The notes beneath the pieces were generated by a model. That model made no database searches, was not told the origin of the DNA, and worked only from the letters and a program-made list of their open reading frames with translations. From positions 1 through 57,972 of the forward strand of contig MKSW01000026.1 of NCBI GenBank assembly GCA_001897425.1: DNA of 57,972 nt, given 5' to 3'. A program made the translations under genes and the position numbers. This document shows, one piece after another, positions 1 through 8,202 of the stretch. The first letter of the stretch is position 1, and each line of letters starts with the position of its first letter. Origin of the DNA: Actinobacteria bacterium 69-20. Lineage in GTDB: Bacteria; Actinomycetota; Actinomycetes; Mycobacteriales; Nakamurellaceae.

Positions 1-190
1 CTACACCCTGACACCCAAATAACGTTCATGTAATTTACGCGCAGGCCCCTACGACAAACGCCTCGCCGATCGCAATCCGAGCGGCCTCGCCCTCATCGAG
101 TGCCCGCCCTTCGTTGATCCCCGCCCGTGCCTGCTGCCGGCCGAGTTGACTGGTGCGGCAGCGTCGTCGTTTCTCCGCCGGCGGATCCGC
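1..190. other. Unassigned DNA downstream of gdx
   Basis: No gene is supported here. One minus-strand frame is open for a few dozen codons after the gdx stop but has no start codon or recognisable domain, so I do not call it. Confidence 0.4.
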
Positions 191-505
191 TCAGTGGGCG
201 AGTTTCAAGCCGACGACGCAGCCCACTAGGCCGAGTAGGAGTACGACCTTGACGACAGAAACGCTTTCGTCACCGGTGAGCATCGAGTAGCCGACCGTCA
301 ACGCCGCGCCGATCGAGACCCACTCTGCATAGGACGTGCCGGTGGGCAGGGTTTTCATCGCGATCGACAGCCCGCCCATGCTGACCACCAGAGCGACCGC
401 GAAGATGACGGTCGGCCACAATCTGGTGAACCCTGCCGACCTGCCCAGTGCGACCGCCCACACCGACTCGAATACACCCGATGCCACCAGCACGACCCAT
501 GCCAC
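191..505 (-). CDS. gdx: SMR-family guanidinium exporter (Gdx/SugE type)
   Basis: A 104-residue small multidrug resistance protein with four predicted transmembrane helices. Such proteins work as antiparallel dimers in the cytoplasmic membrane and exchange guanidinium for protons. Glu13 in the first helix is the conserved proton/substrate carboxylate. The following WAVALGRSxGFTRL stretch and the LPTGTSYAEW motif match the SugE/Gdx subgroup rather than the polyaromatic-cation EmrE subgroup. The start is GTG at 505, preceded by a GGGAG ribosome site at 514-518. A guanidine-III riboswitch ends a few bases upstream of that site, which supports guanidinium as the substrate. The gene appears to be monocistronic. 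Confidence 0.9.
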   Translation of the reverse strand: MAWVVLVASGVFESVWAVALGRSAGFTRLWPTVIFAVALVVSMGGLSIAMKTLPTGTSYAEWVSIGAALTVGYSMLTGDESVSVVKVVLLLGLVGCVVGLKLAH

Positions 506-520
506 GACGCACGCTCCCGT

Positions 521-561
521 ACACCGTCTTTGCAGGGCCGGGTACGGTGCGCCTCGTCCGG
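521..561 (-). promoter_or_regulatory. Guanidine-III (mini pseudoknot) riboswitch
   Basis: Read on the minus strand, this 41-nt stretch has the guanidine-III class layout: CCGGACGAGG at its 5' end, then CACCGT (544-549), ACCCGG, and AAGACGGTGT at its 3' end. Two pairings can be drawn: CCGG (558-561) with CCGG (538-541), and CACCGT (544-549) with ACGGTG (522-527), giving the H-type pseudoknot of the family. It ends three bases before the GGGAG ribosome site of gdx (514-518), so ligand-dependent folding most likely controls access to that site. The class is established knowledge; the match is by eye, from sequence and pairing. Confidence 0.9.
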
Positions 562-680
562 GATTTTGGCTCCGTCGAGTCTACCTGTCGGACAACCAAA
601 GCTCCTTGCGGTGAGCTTCGGCCGGACCACGTTCGCCGGCGCCGGGAACTGCCGAACGGGAGCCGGCCCGCGTGAGCGGC

Positions 681-694
681 GAACAGCGTCATAC
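681..694 (-). repeat. Dispersed motif copy (GTATGACGCTGTTC)
   Basis: A full match to the recurring motif GTATGACGNYGTTC, continued by GCCGC. It lies between the LCP gene and the gdx leader, in non-coding DNA. Confidence 0.75.
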
Positions 695-710
695 GCGGTT
701 CGGACCACCG

Positions 711-729
711 ACCCGAACGATCTTCGGGT
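711..729 (-). terminator. Hairpin downstream of LCP gene
   Basis: ACCCGAA (711-717) and TTCGGGT (723-729) form a perfect 7-bp stem with a 5-nt loop, 23 bases past the stop of the minus-strand LCP gene. There is no T tract, which is common for actinobacterial terminators. Termination is inferred. Confidence 0.5.
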
Positions 730-752
730 TCCGGCAGGGCCGACACGAGGCG

Positions 753-2765
753 TTAGTTGATGCAGCCGGCGTCCGCGGCGCTGATCACATCGCCCGACTT
801 GGCCGAGGACTGTGCAGCGGACGAGGCAGCTGACGTGGCTGCCGGGACGCTGCTCGGTGCGTCGGCACCTGTCGACGAGATCGGGTGGACCGGCATGTCG
901 GTGCCCACCACTACCGTCACATGACCGGCGGCGATCGAGTCGTCCGAGACGGCCTTGCCGACGCCGATCGCTTTCAGCACCTCCGTCGCTGCGGCTTCGC
1001 CACCGGCCGGGTAGCGCACCGTTGTCTGCTTCTGCTGGTTGTCCGGGGTGACGCCCGGGTAATCCGACAGCTGTCCGCGCTGGAAACCGGCGGCGGCGAC
1101 CTTGGCGCCTACCATCGCGGCCATGCCCGAGGTTTCCGTGCCGTTCAGCACGTCGACGGTCACGCTGGACGGCGCCACGGAGGTGTGCGGCGCGGGGGCG
1201 GCCGATGACGACGACGCGCCCGAATCCGTCATCAGCTTCGCGAACAGTGCGCGCACCTCGGTCGGATCGACCTTGAGCGCCGATGTGTTCACGCCCGGCT
1301 GATCGCCGTGCGTCGGGACCGTGGTGAAGGTGATCTTGCCGCTGGTGAGCCCGATCATCTGCTGGGCGAAGCTGAGCAGGTTGAACCCGCTGTCCAGGAC
1401 GACGCTCCGGTCGGCCGCGTCGATGAGGGCCGACAGCTTGCTCGGCGACGTGAGCGTGCCGACCGACAGGATCTTGTTCGCGGCGCTGGCCAGGAACATC
1501 TGCTGACGCTTGATCCGGTCGAGATCGCCGCCCGGCAATCCGTGCCGCTGCCGGACGAAGGACAGCGCTGAGGAACCCTCGACCTCGAAGTGACCGGCCG
1601 GGAAGTCCGCGCCCGATTGGCGGTCCTTGGTCGCCTTGACGAGGCACACCGGCACGCCGCCGACCGCCTTCGACAGCAGGTAGAAGCTGATCAGGTTGAC
1701 CTCGGCGTAGTGGTCGATCTTGATCCCGGTGAACTGCTGCAGCACCTTGATCAACATCGTGCGGCCGGCCTCGTTCGAGCGGCGTTCCAGCTCGGCCTTG
1801 TCGGTGACGCCCTTGCTCACCAGGTATTGCTGCTCGTACGCCTTGGCCGTCCCGTAGAACGAGTTGATCTTGTTCGGCTTGTAGGGGCCTTCGGTTCCGT
1901 CCGAGTACGGGCCGACGACGCCCGGAGCCTGGGTGACCGACGCGGGGATCCAGGAATCACGCGGGATAGAGATGGCCGTGGCCTTCTCGCCGTTGCCCGG
2001 CACGTGGACGATCATGATCGTGTCGGTGGACACGCCGCCGCCGTCGAGTTGCGTGCTGACGGCCTTGAGCTCGGCCGCCGACAGGGGGTTGCCGTTGGCG
2101 TCGGTGCGCGCGTCGGACCCCACGATGAGGATGTTCATCCCGGTGCCGCCGACCTTGACCACGTTGCCCGCGGCGTCGGTGGTGGTCTGCGGCACGACAC
2201 CGACGGTGCCCGCCTGCTTGGTGGCGTCCGACGCGTTGTGCGGTGTGCTGCCGACGGTCGCCCAGGCGAAACCCGAAATCGCGAGCAGGACGATGGCGAC
2301 CAGGCTCGTGACGATTCTGCCGACGATGAGTCCGCCGGATGCGCGCCGCCGTGGCTGCTCGGTGCGGCGGGGTTGGTAACCGGGTTGATATCCGGCTTGA
2401 TAGCTCGGCTGGTATCGCGACGAGTATGACGCCGTTCGCGGCGGCGCGCCGGTGTCCCCGTACGGCTGCCCCGAGCGCCCAGGGGGCGCGGCGTGCGATC
2501 CACCCCCGTGCTCCGCCCAGCTCTGCTCGGCCCAGCGCTGCCCGGCGCCCTGCGGATCGCCGCGCCCCTGGTCGGCCCAGCCCTCCCGGCCGACATCGGA
2601 CCATTCGCTGTGCCGCCCGCCCGCGGCCCGCCCGAGCATGCGGGTCTCGTTGTCTGCATCACTGTCGGAAAAATCGCGGCCGCGCCCGTGATACCCGGAC
2701 GGCCGCTGCTCCCAGTGCCCGTATCGCGGGTCGTCACCGTCGGGTGATCTGCGGTCATGGTTCAC
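753..2765 (-). CDS. LCP-family (LytR-CpsA-Psr) cell-wall ligase
   Basis: A 670-residue membrane-anchored LCP protein. The first ~145 residues are cytoplasmic, polar and Gly/Tyr/Arg-rich. A single transmembrane helix follows (around residues 150-172, SLVAIVLLAISGFAW), then the extracytoplasmic LCP domain (about 210-450, with TDTIMIVHV, SIPRDSW and a RQRHGLPGGDLDRIKRQQ segment), and a C-terminal LytR_C domain (VTVDVLNGT...). LCP enzymes transfer polyprenyl-linked polymers to peptidoglycan; in mycobacteria Lcp1 joins arabinogalactan to it. The gene next door, a GDP-mannose enzyme, matches the setting of Rv3267. The start is GTG at 2765 with GAGGA upstream; an ATG 24 codons earlier lacks a ribosome site. 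The dispersed motif lies within the cytoplasmic segment. Confidence 0.88.
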   Translation of the reverse strand: MNHDRRSPDGDDPRYGHWEQRPSGYHGRGRDFSDSDADNETRMLGRAAGGRHSEWSDVGREGWADQGRGDPQGAGQRWAEQSWAEHGGGSHAAPPGRSGQPYGDTGAPPRTASYSSRYQPSYQAGYQPGYQPRRTEQPRRRASGGLIVGRIVTSLVAIVLLAISGFAWATVGSTPHNASDATKQAGTVGVVPQTTTDAAGNVVKVGGTGMNILIVGSDARTDANGNPLSAAELKAVSTQLDGGGVSTDTIMIVHVPGNGEKATAISIPRDSWIPASVTQAPGVVGPYSDGTEGPYKPNKINSFYGTAKAYEQQYLVSKGVTDKAELERRSNEAGRTMLIKVLQQFTGIKIDHYAEVNLISFYLLSKAVGGVPVCLVKATKDRQSGADFPAGHFEVEGSSALSFVRQRHGLPGGDLDRIKRQQMFLASAANKILSVGTLTSPSKLSALIDAADRSVVLDSGFNLLSFAQQMIGLTSGKITFTTVPTHGDQPGVNTSALKVDPTEVRALFAKLMTDSGASSSSAAPAPHTSVAPSSVTVDVLNGTETSGMAAMVGAKVAAAGFQRGQLSDYPGVTPDNQQKQTTVRYPAGGEAAATEVLKAIGVGKAVSDDSIAAGHVTVVVGTDMPVHPISSTGADAPSSVPAATSAASSAAQSSAKSGDVISAADAGCIN
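2424..2437 (+). repeat. Dispersed motif copy (GTATGACGCCGTTC)
   Basis: A full motif copy continued by GCGGCGG. It lies antisense inside the disordered cytoplasmic segment of the LCP gene, where it encodes part of TASYSSR. Confidence 0.75.
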
Positions 2766-3156
2766 GGTGATGTCCTCGGTGCTCTTGCTGATCTGGCTGT
2801 GTCGATCGGATCGTGTCGATGGGCTGTCAATGGGCAATTAGTCAGTTGACGCGCGACGCGCGACCGAGGTTGCCGCGCGACCGCAGACGTCACGTGCGGC
2901 TCCCGGAGACAGCGTACGTTCCGGAGGCCTTTCGGCAGTGCGTATGTCGGTGGCGCGTATCCCGGCAGTGCGTATCTCGTCAGGGCGTATCGCGCCTCGG
3001 CCCGCTGCCCGGGTTTGTCTCAGCCCGGTGCCGGTACCGCGGCTCGGGGCGTGATCTGATAAAGCGCAACACTGCGTCAAGTGTGACGTGACACTGTGTG
3101 ACGGCGTGACGAGACATCGCGACGTCCGCTCGGCTGGGGGACGGAGGGGAGGCCCG
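2766..3156. other. Divergent intergenic region, LCP gene / manB
   Basis: 391 bases with no supported gene. It must carry the promoters of both divergent genes. The only clear structure is the near-palindrome at 3080-3095; a TGATAA hexamer at 3057-3062 could be a -10 for the rightward gene, but I see no convincing -35. Confidence 0.5.
3080..3095. promoter_or_regulatory. Near-palindromic candidate operator upstream of manB
   Basis: AGTGTGACGTGACACT pairs with itself at 14 of 16 positions and is followed by further TGTGACG/CGTGACG repeats. It sits about 60-75 bases before the manB start. No regulator is assigned; it is only loosely like a CRP site. Confidence 0.4.
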
Positions 3157-4269
3157 GTGGCTACCGGCGCGAACCGCGGGACGCCTGGTGCGCAGCCGCT
3201 GGCGGACACCGACGCCGTGGTCCTGGTCGGCGGACAAGGGACCCGGCTGCGGCCGCTCACGCTGTCCACTGCCAAGCCGATGCTGCCGACGGCGGGGGTG
3301 CCGTTCCTGGCACACCTGCTCTCCAGGATCCGTGCGGCCGGCCTGAACCACGTCGTGCTCGGCACGTCCTACCGCGCGGAAACGTTCCAGGAGTATTTCG
3401 GTGACGGGTCGCGGTTCGGGATCGAGATCGACTACGTGGTGGAGGAGACGCCGCTGGGAACCGGCGGCGCGATCCGGAACGTCGCCGATCGGCTGCGCGG
3501 GTCCACCGCGATGATCTTCAACGGTGACATCCTTTCCGGGGTCGATCTCGGCGCGCTGTGGCGGACCCATCGCGAGGCTGCGGCCGACGTCACGTTGCAT
3601 CTCGTTCGTGTCCCCGACCCGCGGCGGTTCGGATCGGTGCCGACAGACCTCTTCGGTCGGGTCACCGCATTCGTGGAGAAGTCGGACGATCCGCCGACGG
3701 ACCAGATCAACGCCGGTTGCTACGTCTTCGAGCGGTCCGTGCTGGAGGCTATTCCGGCCGGCCGGGTGGTGTCGGTGGAGCGGGAGACCTTCCCGGGATT
3801 GCTCGCCGCGGGAGCGCACCTCCACGGGTACGTCGACGCCTCGTATTGGCTGGATCTCGGCACACCAGCAGCCTTCGTGCGGGGGTCGGCGGACCTGGTC
3901 CAGGGTCTGGCGCCGACCGCCGCCTTGCCCGGCGCGGTCGGGGTGGCGCTGACGCTGCCGGGCGCGGTCGTGCATCCGGAGTCGGTGGTCGAGGGCGGAT
4001 CGACCATCGGGCCGGGCGCGGTCGTCGGTGAGGGCGCGCGTGTCGACGGATCGGTGCTCCTCGACGGCGCCGAGATAGCGCCAGGGGCCCAGGTGGTGCG
4101 TTCCGTGGTCGGGCGGGAAGCGGTGATCGGGGCGGGCGCCGTGGTCACCGACGCCGTGATCGGCGACGGAGTCCGGGTCGGTGCGCGGTGCGAACTCATC
4201 GGCGGGATCAGGGTCTGGCCTCAGGTCCGCATCCCGGACGGCTCGGTGCGGTTCTCGGCGGACGTCTAG
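3157..4269 (+). CDS. manB: Mannose-1-phosphate guanylyltransferase / NDP-sugar pyrophosphorylase
   Basis: A 370-residue nucleotidyltransferase that joins GTP and mannose 1-phosphate into GDP-mannose, the donor for phosphatidylinositol mannosides and lipoarabinomannan. The N-terminal NTP_transferase domain shows the VGGQGTRLRPLT signature at about residues 24-35 and the KPMLP lysine just after. The last ~100 residues are hexapeptide repeats of a left-handed beta helix (IGPGAVVGEGARV...). I chose GTG 3157 because GGAGGGGAGG lies just upstream; an ATG at 3088 would add 23 unconserved residues. The symbol follows mycobacterial usage (Rv3264c); elsewhere this enzyme is ManC. The nucleotide specificity is taken from that orthology and neighbouring manA, not from the sequence alone. 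Confidence 0.85.
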   Translation: MATGANRGTPGAQPLADTDAVVLVGGQGTRLRPLTLSTAKPMLPTAGVPFLAHLLSRIRAAGLNHVVLGTSYRAETFQEYFGDGSRFGIEIDYVVEETPLGTGGAIRNVADRLRGSTAMIFNGDILSGVDLGALWRTHREAAADVTLHLVRVPDPRRFGSVPTDLFGRVTAFVEKSDDPPTDQINAGCYVFERSVLEAIPAGRVVSVERETFPGLLAAGAHLHGYVDASYWLDLGTPAAFVRGSADLVQGLAPTAALPGAVGVALTLPGAVVHPESVVEGGSTIGPGAVVGEGARVDGSVLLDGAEIAPGAQVVRSVVGREAVIGAGAVVTDAVIGDGVRVGARCELIGGIRVWPQVRIPDGSVRFSADV

Positions 4270-4276
4270 ACGACGT

Positions 4277-5791
4277 TTAGCGGCCGGCCGTGCGGGCCGT
4301 CACACGGGTCAGCGCGAGACGGACGGCCTCGGTCAGACCGTCTGCGGCGGCGCCGTCCGGCAGCCCGTCGACGGGCCAGAAACGCAGATCCGTCGATTCC
4401 GCCGACCGCACCGGCAGCGCCCCGTCCGGGGCGATGGCCACGAACCGCACATCAAAATGCCGGGTTGCCACTCCGAGCGAGCAGGTGATCGGGTGCACGT
4501 CGAGCGCCACGGGCACCGGATCCAGCTCCATGCCGGCGATTCCGGACTCCTCGCCCGCCTCGCGGCTCGCCGCCGCGGCGAGGGTGCCGTCCCGGCTCTC
4601 GCAGTGTCCGCCGAGTTGCACCCACTGTCCGACCCGCGGATGCAGCGTGAGCAGCGTATGACGGCGATCTGCCGAGAGCACGATCACCGAGGCGGTGAGA
4701 TGCCCCGGCACGCAACTGCGTGACGTGGCGTCGGGCCGGGCCGCGAGCAAGGCGAGGAACGCATCCCGCAGCGCCGCCTGAGCGTGCGTCGGGGCCTGCC
4801 ACGCCGTGAGCACGGTTCGGGCATCGTCCGCGAGCGCCCGGTGTCCTGCCGGGACCTCGGCCAGCGCGTCGCGTCGACCGAGTTCGATCGCCAGGTCGGT
4901 GCCGAGCCGGAACAGATCGCTTCCCGCCTCCCGAATGAGCGATCGCCCGCCGCCGCGCAGGCGGCCGTGATCCTGTGTGCTGTGATCCTGTGTGCTGTGA
5001 TCCGGCGCACCATGATCCGGCGCGCCCGGCGCGGATGAGTCCGGCCCCACCGAGCCCAGCCCCGTCGTATCCGGCCTCATCGAGCCCAGCCCCGGCGCGT
5101 CCAACCCCCGGACGATCGCCACCGGCACCCCCGCGAGCTTCCCCTTGACCAGGTCCGCCGCAGCGGCCACCTCGTCACCGACCGCCACCTGCGTGACGAC
5201 GAGTTCGTTGCCGAACTCGTCGACGCCACCGCGGTGATCGTCCAGCACGCCGATCCCGGCCGCGCCGATGGCCACATCGGTCACTCCGTTGCGCCACGCC
5301 CGGCCCTGTGTGTCGGTGATGATCACACCGATCCGGCGCCCATATACCGCGAAGGCCCCGACCATCGATGCCGCAGACGCATCCGGATCCGTTGGTAGCA
5401 GGGCGATCTCGTCCGCGTGCACGTTCGAGCCGTCGACGCCGGCCGCCGCGGCGACGATGCCGAGCCGGTTCTCCACGATCTTCGTCCGGCCGATCTGGGC
5501 GACCAGGCGAACGGTCTCCCGGTCGATCAGATCCCGCCGGAAGGCGTCGCGCCGCATCGGGTCGGTGGGCGCGGCGACGAGCCGGCCCTCGGCCTTCGAG
5601 ACGACCTTCGACGTCACCACGAGCACGTCTCCGTCGACGATCGCGTCGCCGGCCGCGGCGTGGATCAGCTCGGCGAGGTCGTCGCCGGGTCGCACATCGG
5701 GCAGACCATGGATCGGGATGATCGCCAACCCGTCGGCGGCGGGGGAGCGTCCCGTGGCATGGCGGTGCGGCCGCTCGTCACCGGCGGACAT
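4277..5791 (-). CDS. fbiB: CofE-type F420:gamma-glutamyl ligase fused to a Nudix domain
   Basis: A 504-residue two-domain protein. Residues ~1-245 are CofE ([40 protein letters not shown]), which adds glutamates to F420-0. A linker with 15-bp tandem repeats follows, then a short [19 protein letters not shown] stretch of the kind that precedes the reductase domain in mycobacterial FbiB. The rest (~310-504) is not the FMN nitroreductase-like dehydro-F420-0 reductase expected there. It is a Nudix hydrolase domain with box [20 protein letters not shown] followed by EESG, preceded by the CVPGHLTAS segment of actinobacterial Nudix proteins. The start overlaps the fbiA stop by 14 bases, so translation is probably coupled. 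The Nudix substrate is unknown. Confidence 0.9.
   Translation of the reverse strand: MSAGDERPHRHATGRSPAADGLAIIPIHGLPDVRPGDDLAELIHAAAGDAIVDGDVLVVTSKVVSKAEGRLVAAPTDPMRRDAFRRDLIDRETVRLVAQIGRTKIVENRLGIVAAAAGVDGSNVHADEIALLPTDPDASAASMVGAFAVYGRRIGVIITDTQGRAWRNGVTDVAIGAAGIGVLDDHRGGVDEFGNELVVTQVAVGDEVAAAADLVKGKLAGVPVAIVRGLDAPGLGSMRPDTTGLGSVGPDSSAPGAPDHGAPDHSTQDHSTQDHGRLRGGGRSLIREAGSDLFRLGTDLAIELGRRDALAEVPAGHRALADDARTVLTAWQAPTHAQAALRDAFLALLAARPDATSRSCVPGHLTASVIVLSADRRHTLLTLHPRVGQWVQLGGHCESRDGTLAAAASREAGEESGIAGMELDPVPVALDVHPITCSLGVATRHFDVRFVAIAPDGALPVRSAESTDLRFWPVDGLPDGAAADGLTEAVRLALTRVTARTAGR
4967..5026 (+). repeat. Four 15-bp tandem repeats in fbiB linker
   Basis: Two identical copies of GTGATCCTGTGTGCT (4967-4981, 4982-4996) are followed by two diverged copies (4997-5011, 5012-5026). 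On the coding strand they give a PDHG/TQDHS-type repeat between the CofE and Nudix domains. The unit is a multiple of three, so copy-number change would keep the frame. Confidence 0.85.
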
Positions 5792-6863
5792 CGACCAGAT
5801 CCAGCGCGGCGGCGACCATCCGCGCCGTCGCCTGCGGATCGCGCATCATCAGCGGGGCGTGGCCGATGCGCATCCCCTCGACGGCCGCCTCGTCGCCGTC
5901 GGCGATCAGGAACGCGTCGAGCAGGCCGCCGGCCGTCCGTGCGCCGTAGTGCGTCGCCACCCCCTGGGCCGAGCAGTCGACGCCGATCGCTCGCAGGCAC
6001 GCGTCCGCGTGACCGCGCACCGGATGCCCGGCGATGATCGGGGACACGCCGACCACCGGCGCCCGGGCCGCGCCCAGGGCCTCCCGGATCCCGCCGACCG
6101 CGAGCACCGTGCCGACCGAGACGACGGGGTTCGACGGGGCGATGAGGATCACGTCCGCGGTCTCGATCGCGTCGACCACACCGGGCGCGGGCGACGCAAG
6201 ATCCGCGCCGATGGGCGTGATCGCCAGCGGCTGCAGCGCGGCCTGATGTTTGATCCACCATTCCTGGAAGTGAATGGCGACGAGCGGTGGCTCGTCGGCG
6301 CTGCCGATCACGGTGCGCGGATCGAGGCTCGGGCCATCGCCCGGAACATCGTCATACTCGTCGCCGCCACCAACGGCACTGGCGACGTGATCCGGATCGG
6401 CTACCACGACGTGAGTCTCGACGCGGTCGTCCGTCATCGGCAGCAGGCGGACGCCCGGTTTCCAATGCGCGCAGAGCGCCTCGGTGACGGCCGACAGCGG
6501 GAATCCCGCGTCGAGCATGCGCGTGCGCATCAGGTGTGTGGCGATGTCCTTGTCGCCGAGCGCGAACCAGGGCGCTTCCGCGCCGTAATCCTTCAGCTCG
6601 GCCGAGACGGTCCAGGTTTCGTCGGCGCGGCCCCACCCTCGTTCGGCATCGGCGATGCCGGCCGTCGCGTACAGGCAGGAGTCCAGGTCGGGGCTCACGT
6701 GCAGGTTGTGCAGGCGGATGTCGTCCGCGGTGTTGACGATCGCGGTGATCTCGTCATCCGCATCCGACGGCGCCGGACCCACCGGATCCCATCCCAGGAA
6801 TGCCTTGACCCCCAACAGGAATCTGGCCCCGCCGACGCCACCGGCGACCACTGTGATCTTCAC
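5778..6863 (-). CDS. fbiA: 2-phospho-L-lactate/phosphoenolpyruvate transferase (F420-0 synthesis)
   Basis: A 361-residue CofD/FbiA protein. In actinobacteria it transfers the phosphoenolpyruvyl group from its guanylylated form to the deazaflavin Fo, giving dehydro-F420-0, the substrate of the next gene's enzyme. Diagnostic segments are [13 protein letters not shown] (residues ~6-18), the [19 protein letters not shown] segment around residue 44, and [20 protein letters not shown] near 245. The start is GTG with AGGA eight bases upstream. A loop around residue 168 reads [12 protein letters not shown]; the dispersed motif encodes its EYDDV and it looks like an insertion. The gene lies in an apparent operon M50 protease-fbiA-fbiB. 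Confidence 0.93.
   Translation of the reverse strand: MKITVVAGGVGGARFLLGVKAFLGWDPVGPAPSDADDEITAIVNTADDIRLHNLHVSPDLDSCLYATAGIADAERGWGRADETWTVSAELKDYGAEAPWFALGDKDIATHLMRTRMLDAGFPLSAVTEALCAHWKPGVRLLPMTDDRVETHVVVADPDHVASAVGGGDEYDDVPGDGPSLDPRTVIGSADEPPLVAIHFQEWWIKHQAALQPLAITPIGADLASPAPGVVDAIETADVILIAPSNPVVSVGTVLAVGGIREALGAARAPVVGVSPIIAGHPVRGHADACLRAIGVDCSAQGVATHYGARTAGGLLDAFLIADGDEAAVEGMRIGHAPLMMRDPQATARMVAAALDLVDVRR
6344..6357 (-). repeat. Dispersed motif copy (GTATGACGATGTTC)
   Basis: A full motif copy on the coding strand of fbiA. It gives the residues EYDDVP in a loop, with a TAT tyrosine codon. Confidence 0.7.
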
Positions 6864-6905
6864 GTGACGATCCTGTCAGATTTCGGGCGGCCGGCTGGCA
6901 CGCGG

Positions 6906-7643
6906 TCACCGCCAGAACTGGAACAGGCCGGCGCCGACACCGGCGGCGAGCGTGTTCCCGCCGGCCAGCCCGAGGAGCCGGTACCCCGCGGCGAACAGCG
7001 CACGCATCACACCGGGGACGGCGAATATGACGGCGAAGGCGGCCAGCGGCAGCCATACGCGAGTGCGCGCGAGGGCCTGCGTGATCCGCGGCGACAGGTA
7101 CGGCGCCAGGATCCCGTAGCCGTCGAAACCGGGGACCGGCAACAGGTTCAGTATCCCGGCGACGAACTGCAGCAGCGCCAGGAACGACAGGGCGGCGCCC
7201 ATCGCCGAGTCGAACGGCGCGGCGAGGATCGCCAGCACGATGCCCGCCAGGATGTTGGTCGCCGGGCCGCCGGCCGCGACCACCGATGACCACCAGCGGT
7301 GCCGGAGCCGGCCCGGCTGCACGAGCACCGCGCCGCCGGGCAACGGGATGCCGCCGATCGCGAGCAGCAGGATCGGGATCACGAAGCTGTTCGCGGAGTC
7401 CATATAGCGGGTCGGGTTGAGGGTGAGGTACCCGCGCTCTCGGACGGACGTGTCACCGCCGGCCAGCGCCAACGCCGCGTGCGCGAACTCGTGCAGGCAC
7501 AGCGTGATCACCCAGCCGCCCAGGACGGTGACAAAGACCCAGACGCCGATGGGGGTCGCGCCGCGTTGCGCGAGCGCGGCACCGACCGCGGTGGCCGCGC
7601 AGACGGCCGGGAAGATCCACGAACCGGAGCGAGGATGTGCCAC
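6906..7643 (-). CDS. M50-type membrane metalloprotease (site-2 protease family)
   Basis: A 245-residue polytopic membrane protein. The first zinc motif, HEFAH, lies in the helix LCLHEFAHAALAL at about residue 51. The second is NLLPVPGFDGYG at about residue 166, whose aspartate completes the zinc site. Site-2 family proteases cut transmembrane segments, often to release regulators, but short stand-alone members like this one have no assigned substrate. The start is GTG at 7643, with no strong ribosome site. The gene ends 42 bases before fbiA on the same strand, so co-transcription with the F420 genes is likely; whiB2 is divergent. Confidence 0.85.
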   Translation of the reverse strand: MAHPRSGSWIFPAVCAATAVGAALAQRGATPIGVWVFVTVLGGWVITLCLHEFAHAALALAGGDTSVRERGYLTLNPTRYMDSANSFVIPILLLAIGGIPLPGGAVLVQPGRLRHRWWSSVVAAGGPATNILAGIVLAILAAPFDSAMGAALSFLALLQFVAGILNLLPVPGFDGYGILAPYLSPRITQALARTRVWLPLAAFAVIFAVPGVMRALFAAGYRLLGLAGGNTLAAGVGAGLFQFWR

Positions 7644-7892
7644 GGGATACCAGTCTGCCCTGCCCTCGACGGCATACCCGGCAGGTGGGTCGGGCGCTGT
7701 GCCGGGCGGGCCGGGTGCCGCCTCGGCTGCATTACCACACGACTCGGGGTTGACGCAGGGCAGGACACACCTGTGTAATCACATCCATGTGATTTGCCGA
7801 ACCGGCCGGGAGCGGTGTGTTGCCAACAGGTGACGCAACGTGTGGGAGGTTGCCCGATCGGCAGGGTGGGAGTCGCACGGAAAGGAGTGGCC

Positions 7893-8183
7893 ATGGCCAC
7901 CGGGCAAGAAGACCCGCGCATGCGCGAGATCGCGGCCGCGATCCTCGGCACCTATGGCACTTCGGATACGCGGTGGCAAGAGCGTGCGCTGTGCGCCCAA
8001 ACGGACCCTGAGGCCTTCTTCCCGGAGAAGGGCGGGTCGACCCGTGAGGCGAAGAAGATCTGCGAGGTCTGCCCGGTTCGGGCCGAGTGCCTCGCCTATG
8101 CGCTGGAACACGACGAACGGTTCGGCATCTGGGGCGGTCTGTCCGAACGGGAACGGCGCCGCCTCAAGCGGATGGCCGGGTAG
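7893..8183 (+). CDS. whiB2: WhiB-family iron-sulfur transcription factor (WhiB2)
   Basis: A 96-residue WhiB protein that holds a 4Fe-4S cluster through Cys34, Cys57, Cys60 and Cys66 (CEVCPVRAEC), followed by the GIWGG turn at 78-82 and a basic ERRRLKR tail for DNA binding. WhiB2 is the mycobacterial counterpart of Streptomyces WhiB and is needed for septation; the fbiA/DUF3499/manA neighbourhood fits Rv3260c. The ATG at 7893 has AAAGGAG upstream. An open frame extends to 7794 but its extra residues do not resemble the family. About 250 bases separate it from the divergent protease gene, room for an elaborate promoter. Confidence 0.93.
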   Translation: MATGQEDPRMREIAAAILGTYGTSDTRWQERALCAQTDPEAFFPEKGGSTREAKKICEVCPVRAECLAYALEHDERFGIWGGLSERERRRLKRMAG

Positions 8184-8202
8184 GGCTCTATTCAGCGCCC
8201 TA
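8181..8202. terminator. Bidirectional hairpin between convergent genes
   Basis: TAGGGC (8181-8186) pairs with GCCCTA (8197-8202). The arms include the stop codons of whiB2 and of the convergent gene, so one hairpin could end both transcripts. There is no T tract. Confidence 0.4.

Noticed and set aside
681-694. Dispersed motif as a LexA/SOS box
   Set aside because: Only one half resembles CGAAC; the second half-site GTTCG is missing in all copies.
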